Shown in pieces: positions 6,532 to 12,761 of a DNA stretch of 12,761 bases. The position numbers and the translations under genes were made by a program. Source of the stretch: an uncultured Dysosmobacter sp. (lineage in GTDB: Bacteria > Bacillota > Clostridia > Oscillospirales > Oscillospiraceae); contig CAKTSC010000018.1 in assembly GCA_934597465.1 (NCBI GenBank), positions 1-12,761 of the forward strand. The letters run 5' to 3'. Numbering within the stretch: position 1 is the stretch's first letter; each line of letters starts with the position of its first letter. The notes beneath the pieces are model-generated. The model worked only from the letters and a program-made list of their open reading frames with translations. It searched no databases and was not told the origin of the DNA.

Positions 6532-7592
6532 CGACAGTACATGAGCGGCCGGGAGTCTACTCGGCCTATGACGCCTCCAGCGTGGTGCGGAGGGGGCGGG
6601 GCGGCAAGGTGGTGGGCCTGGCCGCCAAGGCGGAAAAGGGCACGGTGGGGGAGCTTGTGACCCTGCACAGCGCCGCCGCCGGGGCGGCGGTCTTCGGCGC
6701 GGACAGCGGCGGCACCGGCATGACGGGTCTGCTGCGGCTGCTGTTCGCCAACGGGGCCTCGGAGGTCAAGGCCGTGCGGGTGGCGGACACCGGGGCTCTC
6801 AGCGACTATACGGCGGCCTTCGGCGTGCTGGCGGGCTGCGAGGGCGTGGGCATCGCGGTCTGCGACAGCCCGTCCACGGAGGTGCATCAGGCGCTGCGGG
6901 GCAGCGTGGAGAAGGCATCCCAAAACCGCAGGGAGCGCATCGCCGTGGTGGGCGGCAGCGGCGAGAGCGTCACGGAGATGACGGCCCACGCCGCCGCGCT
7001 GAACCACGAGCGGATGATCCTGGTGGGGCCGGACGTGCTGGACGCGGACGGGGAGCGGCAGGCGGCGGTGCTGGGAGCGGCGGCCCTTGCGGGGCTGCTG
7101 GCGGCCCAGCGGGATCCCGCCCTGCCGGTGAACGGCGCGGCGCTCCAGGGGCTCGGCGGAGCGGCCATGGCCCTGGAGGAGAGCGAAATCGACGCCCTGG
7201 TACGGGGCGGCGTCACGCCCCTGGAGAGCCTGGGGGGCGTGCTCTCGCCGGTGCGGGGCATCACCAGCCGCACGAAGACCGGGGAGGTCAGCGACGCCAC
7301 GTGGCGGGAGCTCACCACCATCCTCATCGTGGACGACGTGATCCCCGCCATCCGGGAGAGCCTGCGCTCGAAGTTCGTGCGCAGCAAGAATACCGCCCGG
7401 AACCGCAGCGCCATCCGCTCCCAGGTCATCGTGGAGCTGGAGCGCAAGCGGGCGGCGGAGATCATCGAGGGCTACGGCGAGGTGACGGCGGAGGCCGGCG
7501 CCGACGATCCCACGGTCTGCCAGGTGGAGTTCCCCTTCGCCGTGGCCCACGGGCTCAACCAGATCTATCTCACGGCCCACATCACGGTGTAA
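6528..7592 (+). CDS. Contractile tail sheath protein (XkdK-like)
   Basis: Sheath subunit of a contractile tail, 354 residues. It opens with the characteristic ERPGVYSAYD (residues 5-14), and the C-terminal domain carries the family signature region from DDVIPAIRESLRSKFVRSKN through VIVELERKRAAEIIEGYG to FAVAHGLNQIYLTAHI. In between lies the Gly/Ala-rich variable domain with the GLLAAQ helix. The length is at the short end for sheath proteins, so insertion domains are few. Translation starts at TTG 6528, overlapping the preceding stop as TTGA; no ATG or GTG gives the conserved N-terminus. The clear sheath makes this a myophage-type tail. Confidence 0.96.
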   Translation: MTTVHERPGVYSAYDASSVVRRGRGGKVVGLAAKAEKGTVGELVTLHSAAAGAAVFGADSGGTGMTGLLRLLFANGASEVKAVRVADTGALSDYTAAFGVLAGCEGVGIAVCDSPSTEVHQALRGSVEKASQNRRERIAVVGGSGESVTEMTAHAAALNHERMILVGPDVLDADGERQAAVLGAAALAGLLAAQRDPALPVNGAALQGLGGAAMALEESEIDALVRGGVTPLESLGGVLSPVRGITSRTKTGEVSDATWRELTTILIVDDVIPAIRESLRSKFVRSKNTARNRSAIRSQVIVELERKRAAEIIEGYGEVTAEAGADDPTVCQVEFPFAVAHGLNQIYLTAHITV

Positions 7593-7607
7593 GAAGGAGG
7601 GAAGGAC

Positions 7608-7997
7608 ATGGAGATCAGCGGTTTTCCCACCAGCGCGGACATCTATCTGGAGGTGGACGGCAAGCGGGTGGCGGTGGTGCAGAGCTACAGCGCCAGGGCC
7701 GTCAAGACCAGCCGGGCGGTGGAGGCCTTCGGCGAGAGCGAGCCGGTGGCCACCCTGGACGGGCAGCGGAAGTACACCCTGGAGCTGACAAGGCTCTACG
7801 CCACCGACGAGGCCATTTCCGACGGGATCAACTTCTATGAGATGAAGGATTTCTCCCTGGTGATCTGCAAGCCCGACCGGAAGGTGATCTACAGCGGCTG
7901 CGAGTGGAGCAGCATCCGGGAGGACGGGGAGCTGGACGCCATGGTGGCGGAGAAGATCACCGTCACCGCCGCCCGGCGCATCGAGACCGGGGCGTAA
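7608..7997 (+). CDS. Tail tube protein (XkdM-like)
   Basis: Inner tube subunit, 129 residues, the usual size for XkdM. The start SGFPTSADIYLEVDGKRVAVVQSYSA (long beta strands) and the later DLEL-like strand KYTLELTRLYATDE are typical, with a C-terminal ITVTAARRIET strand. Its place immediately after the sheath gene is fixed in contractile tails. ATG 7608 has AAGGAGGG upstream; the gap from the sheath stop is 15 bases. Its abundance in a normal tail would be set by the tape measure protein, which is not found here. Confidence 0.92.
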   Translation: MEISGFPTSADIYLEVDGKRVAVVQSYSARAVKTSRAVEAFGESEPVATLDGQRKYTLELTRLYATDEAISDGINFYEMKDFSLVICKPDRKVIYSGCEWSSIREDGELDAMVAEKITVTAARRIETGA

Positions 7998-8002
7998 GGG
8001 CT

Positions 8003-8296
8003 ATGGAACTGCGGGACATCCCCGCCGGACGGCTGCTGGCCATCCGGCGGAGGATCCTCCGGGAGACGGAGGACGCGCTGGAGCGGGATCTCCTCTGCAA
8101 CGCGGAGGTGCTGGCGGAGAGCGTCTGGGAGGACGGGGAGCGGGTCTATCCCGACGGGGCGGCGGTGCTGGCGGCGCTCAGCTGCCGGGAGATGGAGGAG
8201 CTGCTGGGGCGGCTGCTCACCGGGGAGCGGACGGAGGGCGGCAACCCCAGCTTTGACGGGCGGCGCTACGCCGCGCTGCGGGGGAGGAAGGCATGA
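8003..8296 (+). CDS. XkdN-like tail assembly chaperone candidate
   Basis: A 97-residue mostly helical, acidic protein following the tube gene by 5 bases: IPAGRLLAIRRRILRETEDALERDL, then DGAAVLAALSCREMEELLGRLL and a C-terminal NPSFDGRRYAALRG. Position and helical make-up fit the XkdN/gpG-type tail assembly chaperone, which normally binds the tape measure. The ribosome binding site is weak and translation is probably coupled to the tube gene. No classical slippery heptamer was seen near its 3' end, but the next gene lies in the -1 frame. It is short for XkdN. Confidence 0.6.
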   Translation: MELRDIPAGRLLAIRRRILRETEDALERDLLCNAEVLAESVWEDGERVYPDGAAVLAALSCREMEELLGRLLTGERTEGGNPSFDGRRYAALRGRKA

Positions 8297-8685
8297 ACTA
8301 CATCGAGGAGGCCCTGCTGCGGCAGGGGGAGTTGCTGCGGCAGCTGGCGGGTACCCGGGGCCGGGCGGCCCTGGAGATGCGGGAGGGGGAGCGATCCCCC
8401 TCCCTGCCGGAGGAGAGCTGGGAGACGGCGGAGGGGGACGTGACGATCCCCGGGCAGGCCGGGGAAGCGCCCGCTCCGCGGCGGCGCGGCGGGGCGGGGG
8501 ACATCCCGGCGCTCACGGCGCGGGGCGGAACAGACGGCGCGGCGGAGGAGGTTGGGAGAGCGGCGGAAGTCCCCGCGGAGAGCGGCGGAACGGCGGAAGC
8601 GGCGGCCTGGGCGGGAGTCCGGGAACTGTCCCTTCGCTGCGAGCGGGACGCCCGGCGCTATGACGGGGCCTTTTCGCCGGATTGA
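8293..8685 (+). CDS. Small unknown protein in the tape measure slot
   Basis: A 130-residue protein with an ATGA overlap with the preceding gene and a strong GGGGAGGAAGG ribosome binding site. The N-terminus (IEEALLRQGELLRQLAGT) is a short amphipathic helix and the C-terminus ends SLRCERDARRYDGAFSPD, both of which look constrained. The 70 or so residues between (ERSPSLPEESW to GTAEAAAWAGV) are Ala/Gly/Pro-rich and low in complexity, probably disordered. I do not recognise a function. In PBSX order this place belongs to the tape measure (XkdO), but the protein lacks the long coiled coils and length of one. Confidence 0.7.
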   Translation: MNYIEEALLRQGELLRQLAGTRGRAALEMREGERSPSLPEESWETAEGDVTIPGQAGEAPAPRRRGGAGDIPALTARGGTDGAAEEVGRAAEVPAESGGTAEAAAWAGVRELSLRCERDARRYDGAFSPD

Positions 8686-8699
8686 AGGGAGGAGAGGGA

Positions 8700-9263
8700 A
8701 TGAAGCTGGCGCCCATGTGCTTTCAGGACTATGTCTGGCCCCATAACCCGGAGCAGTGCCGCTGCGTCTGGGAGCGGAAGGCCGTGAAGCGGAAGCTGCC
8801 CTTCGTGGGCTTTCAGGTGCAGGATCTGGGCCTTGGCGGGCGGGTCTTCCGGGGGGAGGGCTGCTTTGCCGGGGACAGGGCCTATGAGGAGTTCCGGCGG
8901 CTGGAGGCGGTGTTCCGCCGGGGAGGGACAGGGCTTTTGAGCCATCCCCAGTGGGGGACGGCGACGGCGGTCTTCGTGGCGCTGGAGCTGCGGGAGGAGC
9001 CGCTGCCGGACTACGTGCGCTACCGCTTTGAATTCTGGGAGGCCGGGGAGGCGGAGAGCGGCTTTCGCCGGGTGGCGGCTGCCGACGGAAACGGCGGGAC
9101 GGCCCCCCGGAGCCAGGAGGTCTATCACACCGTGCGCAAGGGGGACACCCTCTGGGCCATCGCCCGGGGGCGGGGGATGAGCCTTTCGGCGCTGCTGGCC
9201 CTGAACCCGCAGATCCGAAACCCCAACCGCATCTATCCCGGGGAGAGGGTGAGAGTGGCATGA
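8700..9263 (+). CDS. Baseplate protein with C-terminal LysM domain (XkdP-like)
   Basis: A 187-residue protein. The C-terminal LysM domain (141-187, VYHTVRKGDTLWAIARGRGM onward to GERVRVA) binds peptidoglycan or glycans; here it would anchor or trim contacts at the baseplate hub, as in XkdP. The N-terminal domain (FQDYVWPHNPEQCRCVWERK...LPFVGFQVQDLG) is the usual XkdP/gp53-like hub-associated part. ATG 8700 with GGGAGGAG upstream is preferred over TTG 8682, which is only a stop overlap. In PBSX the gene follows the tape measure; here it follows the 130-residue gene directly, showing the missing gene's place exactly. Confidence 0.9.
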   Translation: MKLAPMCFQDYVWPHNPEQCRCVWERKAVKRKLPFVGFQVQDLGLGGRVFRGEGCFAGDRAYEEFRRLEAVFRRGGTGLLSHPQWGTATAVFVALELREEPLPDYVRYRFEFWEAGEAESGFRRVAAADGNGGTAPRSQEVYHTVRKGDTLWAIARGRGMSLSALLALNPQIRNPNRIYPGERVRVA

Positions 9264-10210
9264 GGGGACGGATCATTACCAGCGAGCGCGTCACCTGGGA
9301 ACTGCCGGAGCCCCTGGAATGGGAGCTGCTGCGCACCGGGGGCGTGCCCTGCGACAGCTTTACCTTTACCTGCGCCTATACGGCGGAGATGGCGGAGGCG
9401 GCCCACCTGGCGGTGAGCTTTCTGGCATTGGAGGGGGAGCGGCTGCTGCTCCACGGCATCGTGGACGAGGCGGTGACGGAGGAGACAGCGGAGCGGGGAC
9501 GCACCCTGACCCTCACCGGCCGGGGCTACGCCGCCCGGCTGCTGGACAACGAGTCCCGGCCCCTGACCTATCAGGACGTGACGCTGCGGGAGCTGATCCG
9601 GGCCCATGCGGAGCCCTACGGCATCCACTGTGCCGCCTGCGCGGACATCCGGGCCAAGGGGACATATACCGTGGCGGCGGGGAGCAGTGAGTGGAAGGTG
9701 CTGGAGGATCTCTGCCGGGCCTACGGCGGCTTTTCGCCCCGGTTTGACCGGCGGGGGGAGCTGCTGGCCGTGCCGGAGGCGGAGGACGGCGGCTGCCTGC
9801 TGCTGGATGACGGGACAGAGCTGCTGTCTTTGCGGCGAAGGGAGAACCACTACGGCGTCCTCTCGGAGATACTGGTGCTGGACAAGCGCGCGGGGGGCGG
9901 CAGCTGCATCGTGCGCAACGAGGACTTCCTCCGCCGGGGCGGACAGCGGCGGAGGGTGGTCTATCCCCCGGGAAAGAGCGGCTGGCAGGCCATGCGCTAC
10001 ACTGGGGAGTATCAGATCCGCCGATCCCGGGAGGGAGAGGTGGAGATCGAGGTGACGCTGCCGGGGATCCGGGAGACGGAGCCCGGGGAGAGCGTGGAGC
10101 TCCGCCGGACGGGGCTGGGACTCTCCGGCCGGTACCGCCTGGCGGAGGTGGAGCAGCGGGGCTCCGTCCGGGGGACGGAGACGGTGCTGCGGCTGCGGGA
10201 AAGGATGTGA
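9260..10210 (+). CDS. Baseplate hub protein (XkdQ/YqbQ-like)
   Basis: Central hub protein of the baseplate, 316 residues, the normal size for XkdQ. It begins with ITSERVTWELPEPLEWELLR and GVPCDSFTFTCAYTAEM, has a central helix plus ESRPLTYQDVTLRELIRAH (about 98-116), then KGTYTVAAGSSEWKVLEDLCR with FSPRFDRRGELLAVPE, typical of hub proteins related to gp27/gpD. The hub carries the spike and caps the tube. ATG 9260 overlaps the stop of the LysM gene (ATGA). No truncation is visible. Confidence 0.85.
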   Translation: MRGRIITSERVTWELPEPLEWELLRTGGVPCDSFTFTCAYTAEMAEAAHLAVSFLALEGERLLLHGIVDEAVTEETAERGRTLTLTGRGYAARLLDNESRPLTYQDVTLRELIRAHAEPYGIHCAACADIRAKGTYTVAAGSSEWKVLEDLCRAYGGFSPRFDRRGELLAVPEAEDGGCLLLDDGTELLSLRRRENHYGVLSEILVLDKRAGGGSCIVRNEDFLRRGGQRRRVVYPPGKSGWQAMRYTGEYQIRRSREGEVEIEVTLPGIRETEPGESVELRRTGLGLSGRYRLAEVEQRGSVRGTETVLRLRERM

Positions 10211-10216
10211 GGGCGG

Positions 10217-10606
10217 ATGTGGCTATCCGAAAACATGAAGCGGAGGGCCCCGGAGACCCGGGCGGAGCTGGGCGTTACCAGCATCGCCGGGGAGGAGGCG
10301 GCGGTGCTGAGCCGGGGGGAAGTCCGGGCGCTGCCGGTCTACGGCCCCGGGGGCTACTGCTGGATCCCGGAGGCGGGGGAGAGCGTGCTGGTGATCCAGG
10401 GCGGGCCCGGCGGGGAGGAGCAGTGCGTGGCCGGGGCGGCCCAGCGGGAGGCCCCGGAGGGACTGGGCCCCGGGGAGCTCTGTCTGCGGAGCGGAACGGC
10501 GGCGGTGATCCTGCGCAAGGACGGCAGCATCCTGCTGCGGGGAACGGTGCAGGTGGAGGGCGAGCTGCGGCTCAACGGCGCGGCGCTGACGGCGGAGGGA
10601 GGTTAG
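10217..10606 (+). CDS. Baseplate spike protein (gpV/gp45-like, OB-fold)
   Basis: A 129-residue protein. The middle, ALPVYGPGGYCWIPEAGESVLVIQGG (about 35-60), is an OB-fold typical of phage spike/baseplate V proteins, and the tail, TAAVILRKDGSILLRGTVQVEGELRLNGA (about 95-123), has the short repeated strands of a beta-helical spike tip. No HxH iron-binding tip motif is seen. It occupies the XkdR position between the hub and the gp25-like gene and would pierce the cell envelope as the sheath contracts. It starts at ATG 10217 after AAGGATGTGAGGGCGG and ends at TAG, the only amber stop I see among the genes here. Confidence 0.8.
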   Translation: MWLSENMKRRAPETRAELGVTSIAGEEAAVLSRGEVRALPVYGPGGYCWIPEAGESVLVIQGGPGGEEQCVAGAAQREAPEGLGPGELCLRSGTAAVILRKDGSILLRGTVQVEGELRLNGAALTAEGG

Positions 10607-10607
10607 G

Positions 10608-10943
10608 ATGGAGGCAAGACTGGAGAACGGGGACTATCTGCCGGACGGCCGGGGCGGCTTTCTGACGGCGGAGGGGGACGAGGCGCTGCTGCAGCGGGCG
10701 CTGCTGCGGCTCAGCGCCCGGCGGGGAAGCTTTCCCTTTCTGCCGGAGCTGGGCAGCCGGCTGTACCTTCTGGGGACGCTGGCCCCCGCCGCCCGTAGCC
10801 TGGCGGCGGAGCGCTATGTGACGGAGGCCCTGGCGGCGGAAGCGCTGACGGTGGAGGCGGTGCGCCTGGGGGAGGACGGAAGTCTCACCGTGACGCTGCG
10901 GAGCGGGGAGAGAAGCTACCGGGTGGAGACCACGGTGGGGTAA
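10608..10943 (+). CDS. Baseplate wedge protein (XkdS/gp25-like)
   Basis: A 111-residue protein with GDEALLQRALLRLSARRGSFPFLPELGSRLY (about 23-53). This FPFLPELGSRLY segment is the gp25/lysozyme-like wedge signature, in which the ring of P-E-L-G-S-R residues packs the inner baseplate. The C-terminal region AEALTVEAVRLGEDGSLTVTLRS is the usual strand pair. It begins one base after the amber stop of the spike gene, with GGAGGGAGG upstream. It would join the hub to the sheath and nucleate sheath assembly. Confidence 0.88.
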   Translation: MEARLENGDYLPDGRGGFLTAEGDEALLQRALLRLSARRGSFPFLPELGSRLYLLGTLAPAARSLAAERYVTEALAAEALTVEAVRLGEDGSLTVTLRSGERSYRVETTVG

Positions 10944-10955
10944 GGAGGAGACGGC

Positions 10956-12014
10956 ATGAGAACGGTGGAGGAGATCTATGAGGCGCTGCGGAGCGCCTGC
11001 GAGGCGCGCTCGGGCTGCGTCATCGGGGATTCCTGCGATATGGCGGTGCGGCTCTACGCCGCGGCGGCACAGATCCAGGCCCTGGAGGCCCAGGCGGAGT
11101 GGCTGGGGCGGCAGAGCTTTCCCCAGACGGCGGAGGGGGAGATGCTGGATCGCCACGGAGAGATGCGGGGCATCACCCGTCTGGCGGCGGAGCGGGCCCA
11201 GGGGGTGCTGCGCTTTTCCGTGAGCCGGGCGGCGGGGGCGGATCTGGCCATCCCGGCGGGGAGCGTGTGCATGACCCGAAGCGGCGAGCGCTTTGAGACC
11301 CGGGCGGACGCAGTGCTGAAGGCCGGGGAGCGCAGCGTGGATGTCCCCGCCCAGGCGGTGGAAGCGGGGGCGGGCGGCAACGTGGGGGCCGGGCGCGTGG
11401 GGCTTATGAGTCCCTGCCCGGCGGGCATCGAGAGCTGCACGAATCCGGCAGCCTTCACCGGCGGGCGGGAGCGGGAGGACGACGGGAGCCTGCGGGCGCG
11501 GATCCTCAGCAGCTACCGCCGCCTGCCCAACGGGGCCAATGCCGCCTTCTACGAGGAGACGGCCCTGGCCCACAGTGGGGTGGCTGCCGCTGCGGCGGTG
11601 GGCCGGGCCCGGGGCACAGGGACGGTGAACGTCTATCTCAGCGCGCCGGGAGGCGTCCCCTCCGACGCGCTGCTGCGGGAAGTGGAGGCGGAGCTGGAGG
11701 CGCGGCGGGAGATCGCCGTGGATGTGAAGGTGCTGGCCCCCGCCACGGCGGCTGTCAACGTGGCGGCGGCCATCCGGGCGGCGGAGGGCCGGGACTTCGA
11801 CGAGGTGAAGACGGCGGTGGAGCAGGCGATCCGGGGCGTTTTCACCGGGGCGCTGCTGGGGAAGGGCGTCCGGATGGCGGCGCTCTGGAGCCTTATCTAC
11901 CAGGTAGACGGGGTGGAGAACTGCCGTCTCAGCGCGCCGGCGGGGGACGTGGCCGCCGGGGCCACGGTGCTGCCGGTGCTGGGGACGCTCAGCATCACGG
12001 AGATGGAGGACTGA
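10956..12014 (+). CDS. Baseplate J-like protein (XkdT/gp6-like wedge)
   Basis: A 352-residue baseplate J protein. It starts MRTVEEIYEALRSACEARSG, has a helical FPQTAEGEMLDRHGEMRGI segment (about 56-75, the usual G-x-x-L-D-x-x-G), and then the strand-rich core with SVDVPAQAVEAGAGGNVGAG (about 128-147) that marks baseplate J proteins (gpJ, gp6). The second half has GTVNVYLSAPGG and AVDVKVLAPATAAVNV typical of the family. ATG 10956 with AAGGAGGAG upstream. Its role is the outer wedge that triggers contraction; in phages it links to fibre proteins, which are absent here. Confidence 0.93.
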   Translation: MRTVEEIYEALRSACEARSGCVIGDSCDMAVRLYAAAAQIQALEAQAEWLGRQSFPQTAEGEMLDRHGEMRGITRLAAERAQGVLRFSVSRAAGADLAIPAGSVCMTRSGERFETRADAVLKAGERSVDVPAQAVEAGAGGNVGAGRVGLMSPCPAGIESCTNPAAFTGGREREDDGSLRARILSSYRRLPNGANAAFYEETALAHSGVAAAAAVGRARGTGTVNVYLSAPGGVPSDALLREVEAELEARREIAVDVKVLAPATAAVNVAAAIRAAEGRDFDEVKTAVEQAIRGVFTGALLGKGVRMAALWSLIYQVDGVENCRLSAPAGDVAAGATVLPVLGTLSITEMED

Positions 12015-12015
12015 G

Positions 12016-12600
12016 ATGGGCTGCTGTGACGATCTGAAGGCGCTGCTGGTGCCCCTGGGGATCTACGACCTGACGCCGGGCCGCTGCAACGAGGGGGAAC
12101 TCTTCGCCCTGGGACAGGGCTTTGACGCCGTGGGGGCGGCCCTGGCGGAGGCGGAGCGGGAGGGGCTGCTGCCCACGGCGGAGGGGGTGGGCCTCGCCCA
12201 CTGGGAGGCGCTGCTGCCCTGGAAGCCCGCCGCTGAGACCCTGGCGGAGCGCCGGGCGGCCATCGCGGCCCTCCTCAGCATCGACGGCGACAGCCTGACC
12301 CTGGCGGCGGTGAACCGAGCCATCCAGGGCTGCGGCATCCGGGCCAAGGTGCGGGAGACCGGCGTGGGGGAGGTGGAGGCCTTCTTCCCGGGGCAGCAGG
12401 GCGTTCCCGCCCAGTTTGAGAGGATCCGGCGGATCCTGCTGGATATCCTGCCCAGCCACCTGGCGGTGGCCTTCGCCTTCCGCTACCTGACGTGGGAGGA
12501 GTTTGAGGAGCGGCAGCTCACCTGGGGGGCCCTGGAGAGCGCCGGGACGGCCTGGGAGGGGTTGGAGATCTCCAGCACCCGGAGCGACGGGGAGGAATAA
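12016..12600 (+). CDS. Tail protein I/XkdU-like baseplate protein, last gene of the operon
   Basis: A 194-residue protein starting one base after the baseplate J stop, with GGAGG six bases upstream. It has an N-terminal helical region (LKALLVPLGIYDL, LAEAEREGLLPTAEGVG with HWEALLPWKPAAETLAERRAAI) and the motif FPGQQGVPAQFERIRRILLDILPSHLAVAF, common to XkdU (DUF2313) proteins, which form the outer wedge in place of gpI. In phages this is usually followed by tail fibre genes; here it is followed by a terminator only. Confidence 0.85.
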   Translation: MGCCDDLKALLVPLGIYDLTPGRCNEGELFALGQGFDAVGAALAEAEREGLLPTAEGVGLAHWEALLPWKPAAETLAERRAAIAALLSIDGDSLTLAAVNRAIQGCGIRAKVRETGVGEVEAFFPGQQGVPAQFERIRRILLDILPSHLAVAFAFRYLTWEEFEERQLTWGALESAGTAWEGLEISSTRSDGEE

Positions 12601-12637
12601 AGGGAGGGCAAGCCCATCGGGCTTGCCCTCCCTTTTT
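12601..12637 (+). terminator. Rho-independent terminator ending the operon
   Basis: A perfect 15-base-pair stem (12601-12615 with 12619-12633), ATC loop, followed by TTTT (12634-12637). It begins directly after the TAA stop of the XkdU-like gene, which means the operon is deliberately ended here. Confidence 0.95.
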
Positions 12638-12761
12638 GGCTTGGGGGAGAGACGGGGATTTGGGTAAGAGGGCTGGGTAGTTGAGTTTTGGGAAAATGGA
12701 TGCTTGTGGGGCGGCGGATGGGGCGGAGGCTTGGGAGTTAGAAGAGGAACCAGTGTAAGAG
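12638..12761. other. Non-coding, G-rich C-poor flank
   Basis: No gene, tRNA or attachment site repeat recognised. By hand count about 61 of 124 bases are G and 10 are C, closely resembling the 5' leader (1-135) and unlike the coding region. No promoter is evident. Confidence 0.5.

Noticed and set aside
8260..8300. Programmed -1 frameshift fusing the chaperone-like gene to the 130-residue gene
   Set aside because: The second gene lies in the -1 frame, but no proper slippery heptamer was found and it has its own strong ribosome binding site and ATG.
8266..9336. 356-codon minus-strand open frame across the tape measure gap, checked as a possible hidden tape measure
   Set aside because: Translation is Pro/Ser/Arg-rich and low in complexity without coiled coil or membrane segments, spans several well-supported plus-strand genes, and lies on the wrong strand.
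1..12761. CRISPR array, tRNA, insertion sequence or anti-phage defence genes
   Set aside because: No regularly spaced repeats, tRNA-like folds, transposase motifs or defence domains were seen; all genes are structural phage genes.

Overview
The window is a single, tightly packed, plus-strand operon of phage structural genes, about 12.5 kb from the small terminase subunit (136) to a strong rho-independent terminator (12601-12637). The gene order is that of the PBSX/skin (xtm-xkd) family of Firmicutes myophage-like elements. The DNA is very GC-rich and biased to GCG, GAG, CTG and CGG codons. Almost every gene has a strong AGGAGG-type ribosome binding site, and many overlap by ATGA, GTGA or TTGA. 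This suggests a prophage, or a domesticated prophage, in a high-GC member of the Clostridia such as an Oscillospiraceae-like gut bacterium. The host is inferred from style and gene families; no host gene is visible.

Layout: 1-135 is an extremely G-rich, C-poor leader. 136-1835 holds the DNA packaging genes, terminase small and large subunits. 1859-5352 holds head genes: portal, a prohead protease homologue broken by an in-frame UGA, a small decoration-like protein, and the major capsid protein. 5364-6531 holds three head-tail connector or tail-terminator genes. 6528-7997 holds the contractile tail, sheath and tube. 8003-8685 holds two small genes in the tail assembly chaperone/tape measure slot. 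8700-12600 holds the baseplate: a LysM protein, an XkdQ-like hub, a spike/gpV-like protein, a gp25-like wedge protein, a baseplate J protein and a tail protein I/XkdU-like protein. 12638-12761 is non-coding and again G-rich and C-poor.

How they would work together: the terminase would package DNA through the portal into a capsid matured by the protease. Connectors would close the head and join it to a sheath-tube tail built on the hub, spike and wedge proteins. Three departures from a normal phage stand out. (1) No tape measure gene lies between the chaperone-like gene and the LysM gene; a 130-residue protein fills the slot. (2) The protease has a UGA exactly where a metal-binding-like Cys pattern predicts a cysteine, with about 150 codons still open after it. 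(3) The operon stops at a terminator right after the last baseplate gene, with no tail fibre, holin, endolysin, integrase or regulator in the window. Together these suggest a reduced or domesticated head-tail particle (gene-transfer-agent-like, very short-tailed, or defective) rather than an ordinary complete prophage, but the sequence alone does not settle this.
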